In this document: piece by piece, positions 36,204-45,124 of the stretch | Layout of the letters: each line of letters starts with the position of its first letter | Numbering within the stretch: the stretch's first letter is position 1 | Assembly: GCF_003574445.1 (NCBI RefSeq) | Contig: NZ_KZ984549.1 | Span: 124,001 to 188,000 of the forward strand | Direction: 5' to 3' | Length of the DNA: 64,000 nt | Source: Streptomyces sp. YIM 130001 | GTDB lineage: Bacteria > Actinomycetota > Actinomycetes > Streptomycetales > Streptomycetaceae | Position numbers and translations under genes: made by a program | Notes under the pieces: model-generated | Seen by the model: only the letters and a program-made list of their open reading frames with translations | What the model was told of the DNA's origin: nothing | Database searches by the model: none

Positions 36204-36851
36204 TCAGTCGTCGGAAGCGGATTCCGTCGCGGCCGCGGCACTGACCTCGTCGACCACGGTGCGCGCTTGCTTCTCCGGCACGCCGCAGGCGATGAGTACG
36301 GCGACGGCTGTGCGCGTCCCGTCGTCCTCCAACGCCCCGACGTTGAGCTGCTCCAGCAGGGCAAGCGCCATGGCTTCCGTGGCGGCACTCAGTACCGCCG
36401 GCGGCAGGTGGGTGTGGAAGGCGCCCTCCCGCTGTCCCCGTTCCACGATGGCCGTGGAGGCGACGCGGGCGGGTTCGAGGATCTCGGCGACGCGCTCCGT
36501 GCCCAGGTCGCGCCGGGCCAGTGCCAGGAGCATCCGGTATCGGTCGGCCACCGGCCACATCGACAACTCGAAGTGTGCGAGCGCCCGTTCGGCCGGCTCC
36601 GTCACCTCCTCCGCGACGGCAACCGCCGCGTGGAGAGCCTCGCCGGCCTCATCGGCCAGCGCCTCCAGGAGCGCCAGCCGTCCGGGGAAGTGCCCGAACA
36701 GCGTGCGCCTGACGACGCCCGAGGCGCGGGCGAGTTCCTCCAGGGTGACGTCGGGATTCCGCCCGAGTTCCTGGCGTGCGGTGGCCAGAATGCGCGCCCG
36801 ATTGGACCGGGCGTTACGTCGCTGCGGTACGCGGCCGACGGGCTGGGACAC
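36204..36851 (-). CDS. TetR-family regulator (215 aa)
   Basis: A TetR-type repressor: helix-turn-helix ARILATARQELGRNPDVTLEELARASGVVRRTLFGHFPGRLALLEALAD, then an all-helical ligand domain. The proposed start is GTG at 36851 with GAGG 6 nt upstream. An ATG at 36893 would extend it by 14 residues but has no ribosome site and would place the CAGAATG/CATTCTG palindrome inside the gene. The palindrome at 36876-36897 then sits immediately upstream, as expected for autoregulation. Possible target: the convergent exporter or the upstream SDR gene; neither is proven. Confidence 0.8.
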   Translation of the reverse strand: MSQPVGRVPQRRNARSNRARILATARQELGRNPDVTLEELARASGVVRRTLFGHFPGRLALLEALADEAGEALHAAVAVAEEVTEPAERALAHFELSMWPVADRYRMLLALARRDLGTERVAEILEPARVASTAIVERGQREGAFHTHLPPAVLSAATEAMALALLEQLNVGALEDDGTRTAVAVLIACGVPEKQARTVVDEVSAAAATESASDD

Positions 36852-36875
36852 CGATAACCTCGCTGAACTCGCACG

Positions 36876-36897
36876 CAGAATGGGCCTCCTCATTCTG
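36876..36897. promoter_or_regulatory. Palindromic operator upstream of the TetR gene
   Basis: CAGAATG and CATTCTG at the ends form a 22-nt imperfect inverted repeat spaced by 8 nt, 25-46 nt upstream of the proposed GTG start. Confidence 0.5.
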
Positions 36898-36956
36898 ACA
36901 CGCGGGGTCCGCACCAGGTCCGTGGGAATCACGCCCGGACAGGCCCAGGAGCGGCC

Positions 36957-37937
36957 CTACGCGGACTCGGCGCGCAGCAGTTCGGTCGAGACCCTCCAGA
37001 GCCGTTCGGCGGCCTCGGGGTCGAGCGCCCATTCCTTGACGCCGTGGGGATGGTCCGCGAGCTCGGCGTCGTCGGGCACCGTGTATGCCTCCTGCGCGTC
37101 GTCCAGGTAGTGGCCGCCGGAACGGGCGAAGGCCGGACTGACGGCGGCCACCATGCTGGTGGCGGCACCCTGCGCAACGGTCTTGTACGTGAAGACGCCT
37201 GCGGCCTCGGCCGCGTCGAGCGACTGCTTCTGCTCCGAGGTGAAGTTGCGTTGCAGCCCGGTGGCGACTCCCCCGGGGTTCACCGCGTTCGCCACGATCC
37301 CCTCCGATGCCCACAGGCGGGTGGCCTCGACCGCGAACAGGGAGTTCGCCGTTTTCGACCGGGCGTAGGCGATCTGCGGGTCGTAGGTGCCGTTCCGGAA
37401 GTGAAGGTCGTCGAAGGCAACGCCTGAACGCATGTGCGCCGTGGAACTCACCGAGACGATCCGGGCCTCGCCGCGATCGGCCGCGCCGAGGGCCAGGGCG
37501 TCACGCAGGCCGACGGCGAGGGCGAAGTCGCCGAGGTGATTGGCCGCGAACTGCCATTCCCAGCCCTCACCGGTTCGTTCGAGGCCGCCGGTGACCACGC
37601 CCGCGTTGTTGACGAGGAGGTGTAGCGGGCCAGCCCACTGTGCGACGAAGCTCTCCCCTGACGTCCGGTCGGCCAGGTCGAGGCGGGCGACTCGCGGCCG
37701 GGGGCCGCCGGTCGCCTCTTGGATGGCGGTGGCGGACTCGTCGCCCGCGACCGTGTTGCGGACGGCGAGGGTGACCTGCGCCCCGGCCGCGGTCAACGCG
37801 CGGGCGGTCTCGAACCCGATTCCGGAGTTGCCGCCCGTCACGATCGCGCGGACGCCGGTCAGGTCGTGGCCCACCAGTACGTCGTCGGCAGTGCTGGTGG
37901 CGGTGAAAGGCGTGGAGATGAGGGCAGACTCGGCCAT
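36957..37937 (-). CDS. SDR-family oxidoreductase (326 aa)
   Basis: A short-chain dehydrogenase: the cofactor motif RAIVTGGNSGIGFETARAL (TGxxxGIG), LDLADR, NNAGVVTGGLERTGEGWEWQFAANHLG (NNAG) and the catalytic YxxxK of IAYARSKTANSLFAVE with a preceding VSSTAHMRSG Ser. It resembles WW-domain oxidoreductase/retinol dehydrogenase-like SDRs. The ATG at 37937 is used. It is divergent from the TetR gene at 38001 with an operator in the 63-nt gap, so it is probably the repressed target. Confidence 0.88.
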   Translation of the reverse strand: MAESALISTPFTATSTADDVLVGHDLTGVRAIVTGGNSGIGFETARALTAAGAQVTLAVRNTVAGDESATAIQEATGGPRPRVARLDLADRTSGESFVAQWAGPLHLLVNNAGVVTGGLERTGEGWEWQFAANHLGDFALAVGLRDALALGAADRGEARIVSVSSTAHMRSGVAFDDLHFRNGTYDPQIAYARSKTANSLFAVEATRLWASEGIVANAVNPGGVATGLQRNFTSEQKQSLDAAEAAGVFTYKTVAQGAATSMVAAVSPAFARSGGHYLDDAQEAYTVPDDAELADHPHGVKEWALDPEAAERLWRVSTELLRAESA

Positions 37938-37950
37938 GACCGTGACTATA

Positions 37951-37977
37951 CGCACTAGGCAGAATGTGTCTAGTGCG
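37951..37977. promoter_or_regulatory. TetR operator between SDR and TetR genes
   Basis: CGCACTAG (37951-37958) and CTAGTGCG (37970-37977) form a perfect 8-bp inverted repeat with further matching CA/TG pairs inside, a 27-bp imperfect palindrome in the divergent promoter region. Confidence 0.65.
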
Positions 37978-38000
37978 GCTGGTCCTCGTATGCTCGCCCC

Positions 38001-38564
38001 ATGAGTAGCCCCGATGCCGAGCGCCCGCCCGTCACCTCGGACCGGCGGGCCGCCGTGCTGGATTCCGCGCTCGGTACCTTCGCGCGATTCGGCTACCGGA
38101 AGACCTCGATGGAGGAGGTGGCGCGGGCGGCGCAGGTCTCGCGCCCCGGGCTCTACTTCCTCTTCTCCTCGAAGGAGGCGCTCTTCCGTACCGCGGTCAC
38201 TCAGTTGCTCGAACGCGACATCGCAGCGGTCGAAGGCATCCTGGCCGATACCGACCGGCCGCTGCCGGAGCGCCTCGTCGAAGCGTTCGACCAGTGGGCC
38301 GGGCGGTACGTCGGCCCACTGGCACGCGACGTCACCCGAGTCATCGAAGCGAACCCGGACCTGCTCGGCGAGGTGACCGAGACCGCGCCGCGGCGTTTCG
38401 AGGAGCTGGTCGTCGAAGCGATCGCGGTGGAGTCGGGACGGCAGACCGCGCCGGCTGTCGCGCAGACACTGATCAGCGCGTCGATCGGCCTCAAGTACCA
38501 GGCGAACTCACGGGAGTTCTTCCGCGAGCGCCTCACCGTCGCAGTCGGTCTCCTCGCCCCCTGA
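38001..38564 (+). CDS. TetR-family regulator of the divergent SDR gene (187 aa)
   Basis: A TetR repressor: RRAAVLDSALGTFARFGYRKTSMEEVARAAQVSRPGLYFLFSSKEALFRTAV is the DNA-binding helix-turn-helix, followed by a helical ligand domain. It is divergent from the SDR gene and shares the palindrome at 37951-37977, the usual arrangement for a repressor and its target. The inducer is unknown. Confidence 0.88.
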   Translation: MSSPDAERPPVTSDRRAAVLDSALGTFARFGYRKTSMEEVARAAQVSRPGLYFLFSSKEALFRTAVTQLLERDIAAVEGILADTDRPLPERLVEAFDQWAGRYVGPLARDVTRVIEANPDLLGEVTETAPRRFEELVVEAIAVESGRQTAPAVAQTLISASIGLKYQANSREFFRERLTVAVGLLAP

Positions 38565-38589
38565 GGCCGCGCGGCACCGGCCCTACGGC

Positions 38590-39225
38590 TCAGCTCCTGG
38601 GTTCGTCCGGCTGCCCGGGGCCCGGCTCCCGCTTCCGCACGTCGACGTCGGAGATCTTCTGGCTGTCGCGGTCGACCTGGACGCGCAACTGGGTCGGCGA
38701 GTACTCGGGCTCGTCGGGGGTGCCCGATTCCTCCGTGGGAACCTTGCCGTCCTTCCATTCCAGGTCGACGAAGAACCAACTGTGGTTGTCGATGGTGCTG
38801 TCGTGGCTGACCTTGCCCGCACGGTGCGGGGTGTTCTCCGACTGGGTCAGTGCGTCGCCCCGGTTGAGGGTCTCGTCGCCTCCCAGGTCTTCGAGATAGT
38901 GCGTACTCAGCCGCTCCTTGCGCAGCTTCCCCGGTTCCCCGGACGGTCCGTCCAAGGCGGCGAGGTATTTGGCGTAGAACGCCTTCAGCTGCTTGCCCGT
39001 CTCGTCGGTGGCGGGGACGTGGGCGACCGGTGAGTCACTGGCCCTCGGCGGCTCGGTTCGGACCGGACTCTCGCCGGCGTCGCTGTCCTCGCCCGATGAG
39101 CAGCCGGTGAGTGCGACGGCCACCAGGCTCGCGCCGGCCGTTCCCAGCGCGAAGTGCCGGAGACTGCCGCGCCTGGCCCGGCGCGAGGTGACGGCGGCGG
39201 GGCGGGGAACGGGAGCGTGCGTCAT
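38590..39225 (-). CDS. Putative lipoprotein of unknown function (211 aa)
   Basis: A secreted lipoprotein: signal sequence with a twin-Arg-like basic head (TSRRARRGSLRHFALG) and lipobox VALTGCSS. The mature part begins with an acidic/Pro linker and continues as an alpha/beta domain (KQLKAFYAKYLAALDG, NHSWFFVDLEWKDGKVP, SPTQLRVQVDRDSQKISDVDVRK). It resembles small SnoaL/NTF2-like or DUF3828-like lipoproteins, but I do not recognise the family with certainty. It is divergent from the FG-GAP gene at 39631; the 405-nt gap (39226-39630) shows no gene that I can support. Confidence 0.7.
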   Translation of the reverse strand: MTHAPVPRPAAVTSRRARRGSLRHFALGTAGASLVAVALTGCSSGEDSDAGESPVRTEPPRASDSPVAHVPATDETGKQLKAFYAKYLAALDGPSGEPGKLRKERLSTHYLEDLGGDETLNRGDALTQSENTPHRAGKVSHDSTIDNHSWFFVDLEWKDGKVPTEESGTPDEPEYSPTQLRVQVDRDSQKISDVDVRKREPGPGQPDEPRS

Positions 39226-39630
39226 GCGCGGCTGCCTCCTGGCGGTGCGGTCGAATCGGTTCCACCCAGCAGTACGCCGGCCCTTCGGCGCAGAGGCTGT
39301 CCAGGTCTGGGACGCGTGGATCGCCCGGCCACGTTCCCGTGTGCGGAGCCGGATTTTCGCGCAGCAGCGGCGCGGAGACGAGTTCCGCAGGCCACACCTG
39401 CACCACGAGCCTCAGGCGTCACAACATCTTCACCACTCGGTGGACGCCTCTGAGCTGCACTTCTGCGCCTGCCGGCGGTCGGGCCGGTGACCGAGGCCGC
39501 TCCGAGGTGCAACCACGCCCGGTCCCCGACCAGTCGTAGTGGGTGTGCACGGTGCGCGCAGGCCGAGCTGTCCGGCCATCGCGTCGGCAGCGGCACGCAC
39601 CCTGAAAACCGCCGTCCTGGGAGCCTGTAC

Positions 39631-41106
39631 TTGCGTATCAGCATCAAACGCCTCGGCGTGACCGCAGCAGCCGGCGCGGTGTGCGCCACCCTTCCCCTGG
39701 GCTGGATGGCCTTCGGCAGTTCCGCCGACGCGGACTGCGGTGACCGCTCGCCCGCGAAGGCCGCCGCGAGCCCACCGAAGGTCGACTTCGACGGGGACGG
39801 GAACGACGACGTGGTGACGCGCTCTCCCCAGAGCGAGGTGGCCGGCGAGGACGGTGCCGGCTACGTGTCCGTCGTCTACGGATCGCAGGACGGCCCCGAC
39901 CCCGAGCGCCACCAGGTGCTCTCCCAGAAGGACGCGGACACCCCGGGATCGGTGGCCAGCAATGCGGGATTCGGCACCGGGGCCGTCGCCCGGGACTTCG
40001 ACGCGGACGGCCTCACCGATCTCGCCGTCGCCGTGAGCCGGTACGGCACCTCCTCCGGCCGCAGTGATCCCGGGGCACCCGGCGGCATCATCGTGTTCTT
40101 CGGCTCGAAGGACGGATTGAAGCAGTCGGCACTGGTCGAGCACGACGGCCGCTTCGACGGCGAACTGTTCAGGGGCGGTGACTTCGACGGGGACGGGAAC
40201 GCCGACCTCGTCTGGGGCGTGGGCGAGGAGAAGGGCCTGCTCAAGGGGCCGTTCACACGTTCCGGGTCCCCCGCCGGCACTGGTGCCGTGCCCTCGGGAA
40301 CCCACCAGGCGAACTGGGACGAGGACATGATCGTCGGGGACCTCACTGGTGACGGCGCCGACGACCTCGTAGTGCCCCAGAGCCACGGCAAGGCCACCGA
40401 GGAACCCGCACTCGTCATCAGAGGCGGAGGCAAGAGCCTCACCGCGGTGCGCCAGGGACGGCTGCCCTTCGGCAGGGTCGGCGCCATCGCCGACTTCAAC
40501 GGCGACGGCTACGGAGATCTCGTCGTCGAGCGCCAGCCACTGGGCAAGGTGAACCGTCCCAGCAGCACGATCGAGGTCGTGTTCGGCTCCAAGTCCGGCC
40601 TCAGCAACCGCTATTCGGTGATCGACCAGGACACCGAGGGGGTGCCCGGCAAGCGGAAGGCGAAGGACAACACCTTCGGCTCCGCGATGGACGCGGGCGA
40701 CCTGAACGGGGACGGGTACGCGGACCTCGCCGTCGGCAACATGGGGCAGGAGACAGCCGGCAAGTACCACTCCGGCGCCGTCACCGTCCTGAACGGCGGT
40801 CCGTGCGGCGTGACCGGCCGCGGAGCGGAGCGGATCGCCCTGGACACGGCCGGGGTGCCGGGAGCTCCCACGGAGATGAGGGAGTTCGGCACGTCCGTGA
40901 AGCTCCTGGACGCCGACGGCGACAACCGTCTCGACCTCGCGGCCGGCGGCGCCGGTTACGAGCGAGGCGTGGACAACGTGTGGGTGGTACCCGGTTCCGG
41001 CAAGGGACTGAAGCCGAAGGACACCTCCGCGTACGGGCCGAAGGATCTCTCCGGCACGGACATCTCCGGCAACACGATCGACTTCAGCGAGGGGTTCCCC
41101 CGCTGA
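39631..41106 (+). CDS. Secreted FG-GAP/integrin-alpha-type beta-propeller protein (491 aa)
   Basis: An exported protein with about seven Ca-binding FG-GAP blades: DFDGDGNDD, DFDADGLTD, DFDGDGNAD, DLTGDGADD, DFNGDGYGD, DLNGDGYAD and DADGDNRLD, each before a hydrophobic beta strand. Seven such repeats would make one propeller. The N-terminus (RISIKRLGVTAAAGAVCATLPLGWMAFGSSADA) is a signal peptide. The TTG at 39631 with GGGAG about 8 nt upstream is the chosen start; the start is inferred since no ATG or GTG precedes the signal. Binding role likely (extracellular protein or glycan). Common in streptomycetes, function unknown. Confidence 0.82.
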   Translation: MRISIKRLGVTAAAGAVCATLPLGWMAFGSSADADCGDRSPAKAAASPPKVDFDGDGNDDVVTRSPQSEVAGEDGAGYVSVVYGSQDGPDPERHQVLSQKDADTPGSVASNAGFGTGAVARDFDADGLTDLAVAVSRYGTSSGRSDPGAPGGIIVFFGSKDGLKQSALVEHDGRFDGELFRGGDFDGDGNADLVWGVGEEKGLLKGPFTRSGSPAGTGAVPSGTHQANWDEDMIVGDLTGDGADDLVVPQSHGKATEEPALVIRGGGKSLTAVRQGRLPFGRVGAIADFNGDGYGDLVVERQPLGKVNRPSSTIEVVFGSKSGLSNRYSVIDQDTEGVPGKRKAKDNTFGSAMDAGDLNGDGYADLAVGNMGQETAGKYHSGAVTVLNGGPCGVTGRGAERIALDTAGVPGAPTEMREFGTSVKLLDADGDNRLDLAAGGAGYERGVDNVWVVPGSGKGLKPKDTSAYGPKDLSGTDISGNTIDFSEGFPR

Positions 41107-41233
41107 GGTGGACGCCCGGTCGGCGTGCTCAGGGCCACGGCGCGGCGCACCGCGTCGTGGCCCGCAGGCCGCAGCGGTGACCGGTCAGGATTCGAGAAGC
41201 GCCGGTCCCGGCGGCGCGGCTAGCGTCGAGAGC

Positions 41234-41848
41234 ATGAACTCCATCGCATCCGTCACCCTCGGCGTGACCGACCCCGCCGCCGCGCGGGACTTCTACGAGC
41301 AGGCCTTCGGCACGGTCGCTCCCCTGCGCGTGCGGGAGACCGCAGAGCCGTCGACCGGCTTTCGCGGGTTCACGCTGTCGCTCGTGGTCTCCCAGCCGGC
41401 GAACGTGCGCGCGCTCGTCGACGCGGCCGTGGCCGCCGGGGCCGAGGCTCTGAAGCCCGCAGCCAAGTCGCTCTGGGGCTACGGCGGCGTCGTGCAGGCG
41501 CCCGACGGCACGGTCTGGCAGCTCGCGTCCTCCTCGAAGAAGGACACCGGCCCGGCGAGCCGTGCGTTCGACGAGTTCGTGCTCCTGCTCGGTGTCGACG
41601 ACGTGTCCGCGACCAAGCGGTTCTACGTCGAACGCGGGCTGGCCGTGGGCAAGAGCTACGGCAGCAAGTACGTCGAGTTCGAGACCGGCTCGAGCCCGGT
41701 GAAGCTGTCCTTGTACAAGCGCCGCGGACTGGCGAAGGTCGCCGGGGTCGCCCCCGACGGGACCGGATCGCACCGGCTCACGATCGACGCGGGCACGGAG
41801 TCGTTCACCGATCCCGACGGGTTCGTCTGGGCGCCCGCGTCTGCGTGA
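41234..41848 (+). CDS. Glyoxalase/VOC-family protein (204 aa)
   Basis: Two repeated beta-alpha-beta-beta-beta VOC units: MNSIASVTLGVTDPAAARDFYEQAFG with PDGTVWQLASS in the first, and FDEFVLLLGVDDVSATKRFYVERGL with FTDPDGFVWAPA in the second. Metal-binding residues of classical glyoxalases are not all evident, so function is unknown. The start ATG at 41234 is chosen for the family-like beginning. Convergent with the lacI gene; the gap is 16 nt. Confidence 0.85.
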   Translation: MNSIASVTLGVTDPAAARDFYEQAFGTVAPLRVRETAEPSTGFRGFTLSLVVSQPANVRALVDAAVAAGAEALKPAAKSLWGYGGVVQAPDGTVWQLASSSKKDTGPASRAFDEFVLLLGVDDVSATKRFYVERGLAVGKSYGSKYVEFETGSSPVKLSLYKRRGLAKVAGVAPDGTGSHRLTIDAGTESFTDPDGFVWAPASA

Positions 41849-41864
41849 CGTCCTTGCGCGCCGG

Positions 41865-42896
41865 TCAGCGTGCTCGGGTGGGCGCGCTGGATCCGCGGAC
41901 GACGAGTTCGGGCTCCAGGACCACTCGGCGATGCTCATGTCCGCCTGGAAGCGCGGGTTCCGCCGTCTCCTCGAGGAGCAGGCCTGCGGCCATCGCGCCC
42001 ATGGTGACGGCAGGCTGGCGCACCGAGGTCAACGGGACGGCCGCGGCGGCTGCGAAGTCGATGTCGTCGTAGCCCACGATGGCGATGTCCTCCGGCACCC
42101 GGAGCCCGGCCGCGTACATCGACTGCAGGACACCGAGGGCCAGCAGGTCGTTGGCGCAGAACACCGCGCTCGGCCGGTCCGGGAAGCCGAGCAGCCGCGC
42201 CCCCGCGTCCCGCCCCGCGACGACGTCGAGCCGCTCGGTGCCGATCTCCCGCAGTGCCTGCGGGGGGTGGCCCGCCTCGGCGAGTGCCTGCAGCGCGCCG
42301 GTGCGCCGGTCGCGGACCTGGTTGAGGTTCTCGGGGCCGCTGACGTAGGCGATCGACCGGTGTCCCACGTCGAGCAGATGCCGTACGGCGAGGGCGCCGC
42401 CGGTCACGTCGTCGACGGAGACGGAGCAGCCGTCGGTCTCCTCCGCCACCCGGTCGACGAGGACGAAGGGGATGCCGTGCCGGCGGAACGCCTCGATGTT
42501 GCGGCCCGTGGCGTCGGCCGGGGTCAACAGGACACCGCGCACCCGCTGTTCGGCGAACAGGGACAGGTACTCCGCCTCCTCGGTGCCGCTCTGGGCGCTG
42601 TTGCACACCAGGACGCCGAGGCCGGCGGCACGCGCGGCGCGTTCGGCACCGCGCGTGACGTCGACGAAGAACGGGTTGCCCATGTCGAGGACGACGAGTC
42701 CGACGACCCGGCTGCGTCCGGCGCGCAGTTGGCGTGCCGACTCGCTCCGTACGTAGCCGAGCCGTTCGATGGTGTACAGGACCCGGCTGCGGGTCTCCGG
42801 ACCGACCGAGTCCGGCCGGTTGATGACGTTGGAGACCGTGCCCACCGAGACTCCGGCGGCGTGGGCGACGTCCTTGATTCCGACCGGCTGGGTCAC
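41865..42896 (-). CDS. LacI-family regulator of the rhamnose-type transporter operon (343 aa)
   Basis: A LacI repressor: N-terminal helix-turn-helix VGIKDVAHAAGVSVGTVSNVINRPDSVGPETRSRVLYTIERLGYV and hinge RQLRAGRSR, then the effector domain (VVGLVVLDMGNPFFVDVTRGAE, FAEQRVRGVLLTPADATG, DDVTGGALAVRHLL, VFCANDLLALGVLQSMYAAGLRVPEDIAIVGYDDIDFAAAA). It is the last gene after the binding-protein gene with only 14 nt between them, so it is co-transcribed with the transporter. The likely operators are the TGAA...TTCA palindromes upstream of the ATPase gene at 47782 and 47871. Confidence 0.85.
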   Translation of the reverse strand: MTQPVGIKDVAHAAGVSVGTVSNVINRPDSVGPETRSRVLYTIERLGYVRSESARQLRAGRSRVVGLVVLDMGNPFFVDVTRGAERAARAAGLGVLVCNSAQSGTEEAEYLSLFAEQRVRGVLLTPADATGRNIEAFRRHGIPFVLVDRVAEETDGCSVSVDDVTGGALAVRHLLDVGHRSIAYVSGPENLNQVRDRRTGALQALAEAGHPPQALREIGTERLDVVAGRDAGARLLGFPDRPSAVFCANDLLALGVLQSMYAAGLRVPEDIAIVGYDDIDFAAAAAVPLTSVRQPAVTMGAMAAGLLLEETAEPALPGGHEHRRVVLEPELVVRGSSAPTRAR

Positions 42897-42910
42897 GGGT
42901 GGCTACCTGC

Positions 42911-43996
42911 CTAGAAGTTGTAGTCGTCGACGTTGTCGGCGTCGAAGACGGTCGGCTTGCCGAGGTTGATCACGCCGTCCTTGCCGACGGTGAACTCTCC
43001 CAGGTCGCCGGCCTTGAACTTCTCGCCCTGCTTGCCGGTGATCCGGCCCGATTCGAGCGCCACCGCGGTGTGCGCGGCCAGCGCACCGAGGTCCGCCGGG
43101 TCCCACAGTTCGAAGGCCTCGACGGTGCCGTCCTTCACGTACTTGCGCATGTCGTTCGGGTTGCCGAGGCCGGTCAGCTTGACCTTGCCCTTGTACTTGG
43201 AGCCGGAGAGGTACTGGGCGGCGGCCTTGATGCCGACGGTGGTCGGGGAGATGATCCCCTTCAGCTTGGGGTGTTCCTGGAGAAGTCCCTGGGTCTGCTG
43301 GAACGACTTCTGGGCGTCGTCGTCCCCGTAGGCGGTGGTGACGAGCTTGATGTCCTTGTACTTGGGCTTCTTCAGCTCGTCCTTCATGTAGTCGATCCAG
43401 GTGTTCTGGTTGGTGGCCGTCTGGGCCGCCGAGAGGATCGCTATCTCGCCCTTGTTGTCGATCTGTTCGGCGAGGAGCTGCACCTGGGTGCGGCCGAGGT
43501 CCTCCGCGCTGGCCTGCGAGATGAAGGCGTTGCGGCAGTCTGTCTTGGTGTCGGAGTCGTAGGTGACGATACTGACTCCGTTCTTCATCGCCTGCTTGAG
43601 TGCGGTGCACAGGGCGCCCGGGTCCTGCGCGGAGACGGCGATGGCGTCGGCCTGCTGCTGGGTGAGGGTGTTGACGTAGGAGACCTGCCCCGAGGTGTCG
43701 GTGCCGCTGCTGGGGCCGACCTCCTTGAAGGTGGAGCCGAGTTCTTCGACCGCCTTCTTGCCGCCCTTGTCGGCGGTGGTGAAGTACGGGTTGTTGACCT
43801 GCTTGGGCAGGAAGCCGATCGTCAGGTCCTTCTTGAGTTCGGCCTCGGGGTCCGCCTTTCCCGCGGCGGCCGATCCGCCTTCCTTCTCGGTGTCGCTCTT
43901 GGTGGTGCCGCCGCAGGCCGTCGCCCCCACACAGAGGGCTGCGGTGACGGCGACGGCGACGGTGATCCGGCGGGTCCGGGTGAGGGCGTAGGACAT
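42911..43996 (-). CDS. rhaS: Rhamnose-type ABC transporter binding lipoprotein (361 aa)
   Basis: The sugar receptor of a CUT2 importer. It has a lipoprotein signal (ACGG lipobox region after VTAALCVGATAC), then FLPKQVNNPYFTTADKGGKKAVEELG, SYVNTLTQQQADAIAVSAQDPGALC, TYDSDTKTDCRNAFISQAS, LSAAQTATNQNTWIDYMKDEL and GKVKLTGLGNPNDMRKYVKDGTVEAFELWDPADLGALAAHTAVAL. These match streptomycete rhamnose-binding proteins (RhaS-like). It lies downstream of the permease genes. The ligand is assigned from family resemblance; no rhamnose catabolic genes are in the window. Confidence 0.8.
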   Translation of the reverse strand: MSYALTRTRRITVAVAVTAALCVGATACGGTTKSDTEKEGGSAAAGKADPEAELKKDLTIGFLPKQVNNPYFTTADKGGKKAVEELGSTFKEVGPSSGTDTSGQVSYVNTLTQQQADAIAVSAQDPGALCTALKQAMKNGVSIVTYDSDTKTDCRNAFISQASAEDLGRTQVQLLAEQIDNKGEIAILSAAQTATNQNTWIDYMKDELKKPKYKDIKLVTTAYGDDDAQKSFQQTQGLLQEHPKLKGIISPTTVGIKAAAQYLSGSKYKGKVKLTGLGNPNDMRKYVKDGTVEAFELWDPADLGALAAHTAVALESGRITGKQGEKFKAGDLGEFTVGKDGVINLGKPTVFDADNVDDYNF

Positions 43997-44053
43997 CTTT
44001 GTTCCTTTGCGGGTGGAAGAGGGCCGGGCGGTGGGGCGGTTCTGAACGGGCTT

Positions 44054-45124
44054 CTATGCGGCGGGAGTCGGCTGCTTGGGAGGTGGCGCCGGGGTGCCGG
44101 GCGGCGCTGCGGTCGTCCTGCGGCGTGCACGGGCCCGGGAGATCTCCCTGCCGATGCGCGGCGCGAGCACGGAGACGACGAGGAGGACCCCGGTGACGAC
44201 GATCTGGGACTGCGCGGAGACGTTGAGCAGGCTCATCACGTTCTGCAGCGTGCCGAGCAGGAACACGCCGGCAACCGCACCGCCGAGGGTGCCCCGGCCG
44301 CCGTCGAAGTCCACGCCGCCTAGCAACACGGCCGCGATGACGGAGAGTTCGAGGCCCATGGCGTTGTCGTAGCGGGCGCTGGCGTAATGCAGGGCCCAGA
44401 AGACTCCGGTGAGCGAGGAGAGCAGGCCGGTGGTGACGAACATGGCCAGCTTGAGCCGCTTGACCCGGACACCGCTGAAGCGTGCGGCCTCCACGCTCGC
44501 GCCGATCGCGAAGAGCGAGCGTCCGAAGCGGGTGGCGTGCAGCACCACCACGGCGATCGCGAGAAGCACCACGAACGGCAGGGCCGCGTACGGGATGAAG
44601 GTGTCCCCGATCCGTCCGGCGCCGAAGTCCAGGTACTGGCTGGGGAAGTCGGTGACCGAGTCGGAGCCGAGGACGATCTGGGCGATGCCGCGGTAGGCGG
44701 CCATGGTGCCGATGGTCACCGCGAGGGACGGCAGTCCGAGGCGGGTGACGAGCAGGCCGTTGACCAGGCCGCAGAGCACCCCGAGGAGCAGGCAGATCGG
44801 GATGATCGTCTCGATGGCCATGCCCTGGTTCCACAGTGCGCCCATCACCGCACCGGACAGGCCGACGGTCGAGCCGACCGACAGGTCGACCTCGCCGGAT
44901 ACCACGAGCATCGTCATGGGCAGGGCGATCAGGGCGATGGGCAGGGTGTTGCCGATCAGGAACGAGAGGTTGAGCGCGTTCCCGAAGTTGTCGACGAACG
45001 AGAAGGAACAGAGCAGCAGGACGACGAGCAGGGCGCCGACCGCGGTGTCCCAGCGCACCGCGCCGCCGATGCGGTCCCGCAGCGCCGTTGCCGGGCCGGA
45101 CGTCTTGACGGTTGCTTCAGGCAT
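44054..45124 (-). CDS. Rhamnose-type ABC transporter permease 2 (356 aa)
   Basis: A CUT2-family permease with about ten transmembrane stretches, VSGEVDLSVGSTVGLSGAVMGAL, CGLVNGLLVTRLGLPSLAVTIGTMAAYRGI and LLGGVDFDGGRGTLGGAVAGVFLLGTLQNVMSLL. The start ATG overlaps the upstream permease stop by 8 nt, which implies translational coupling. The C-terminal tail is rich in Pro, Ala and Arg (RARARRRTTAAPPG). It is the RhaQ/RhaP-like partner. Confidence 0.85.
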   Translation of the reverse strand: MPEATVKTSGPATALRDRIGGAVRWDTAVGALLVVLLLCSFSFVDNFGNALNLSFLIGNTLPIALIALPMTMLVVSGEVDLSVGSTVGLSGAVMGALWNQGMAIETIIPICLLLGVLCGLVNGLLVTRLGLPSLAVTIGTMAAYRGIAQIVLGSDSVTDFPSQYLDFGAGRIGDTFIPYAALPFVVLLAIAVVVLHATRFGRSLFAIGASVEAARFSGVRVKRLKLAMFVTTGLLSSLTGVFWALHYASARYDNAMGLELSVIAAVLLGGVDFDGGRGTLGGAVAGVFLLGTLQNVMSLLNVSAQSQIVVTGVLLVVSVLAPRIGREISRARARRRTTAAPPGTPAPPPKQPTPAA

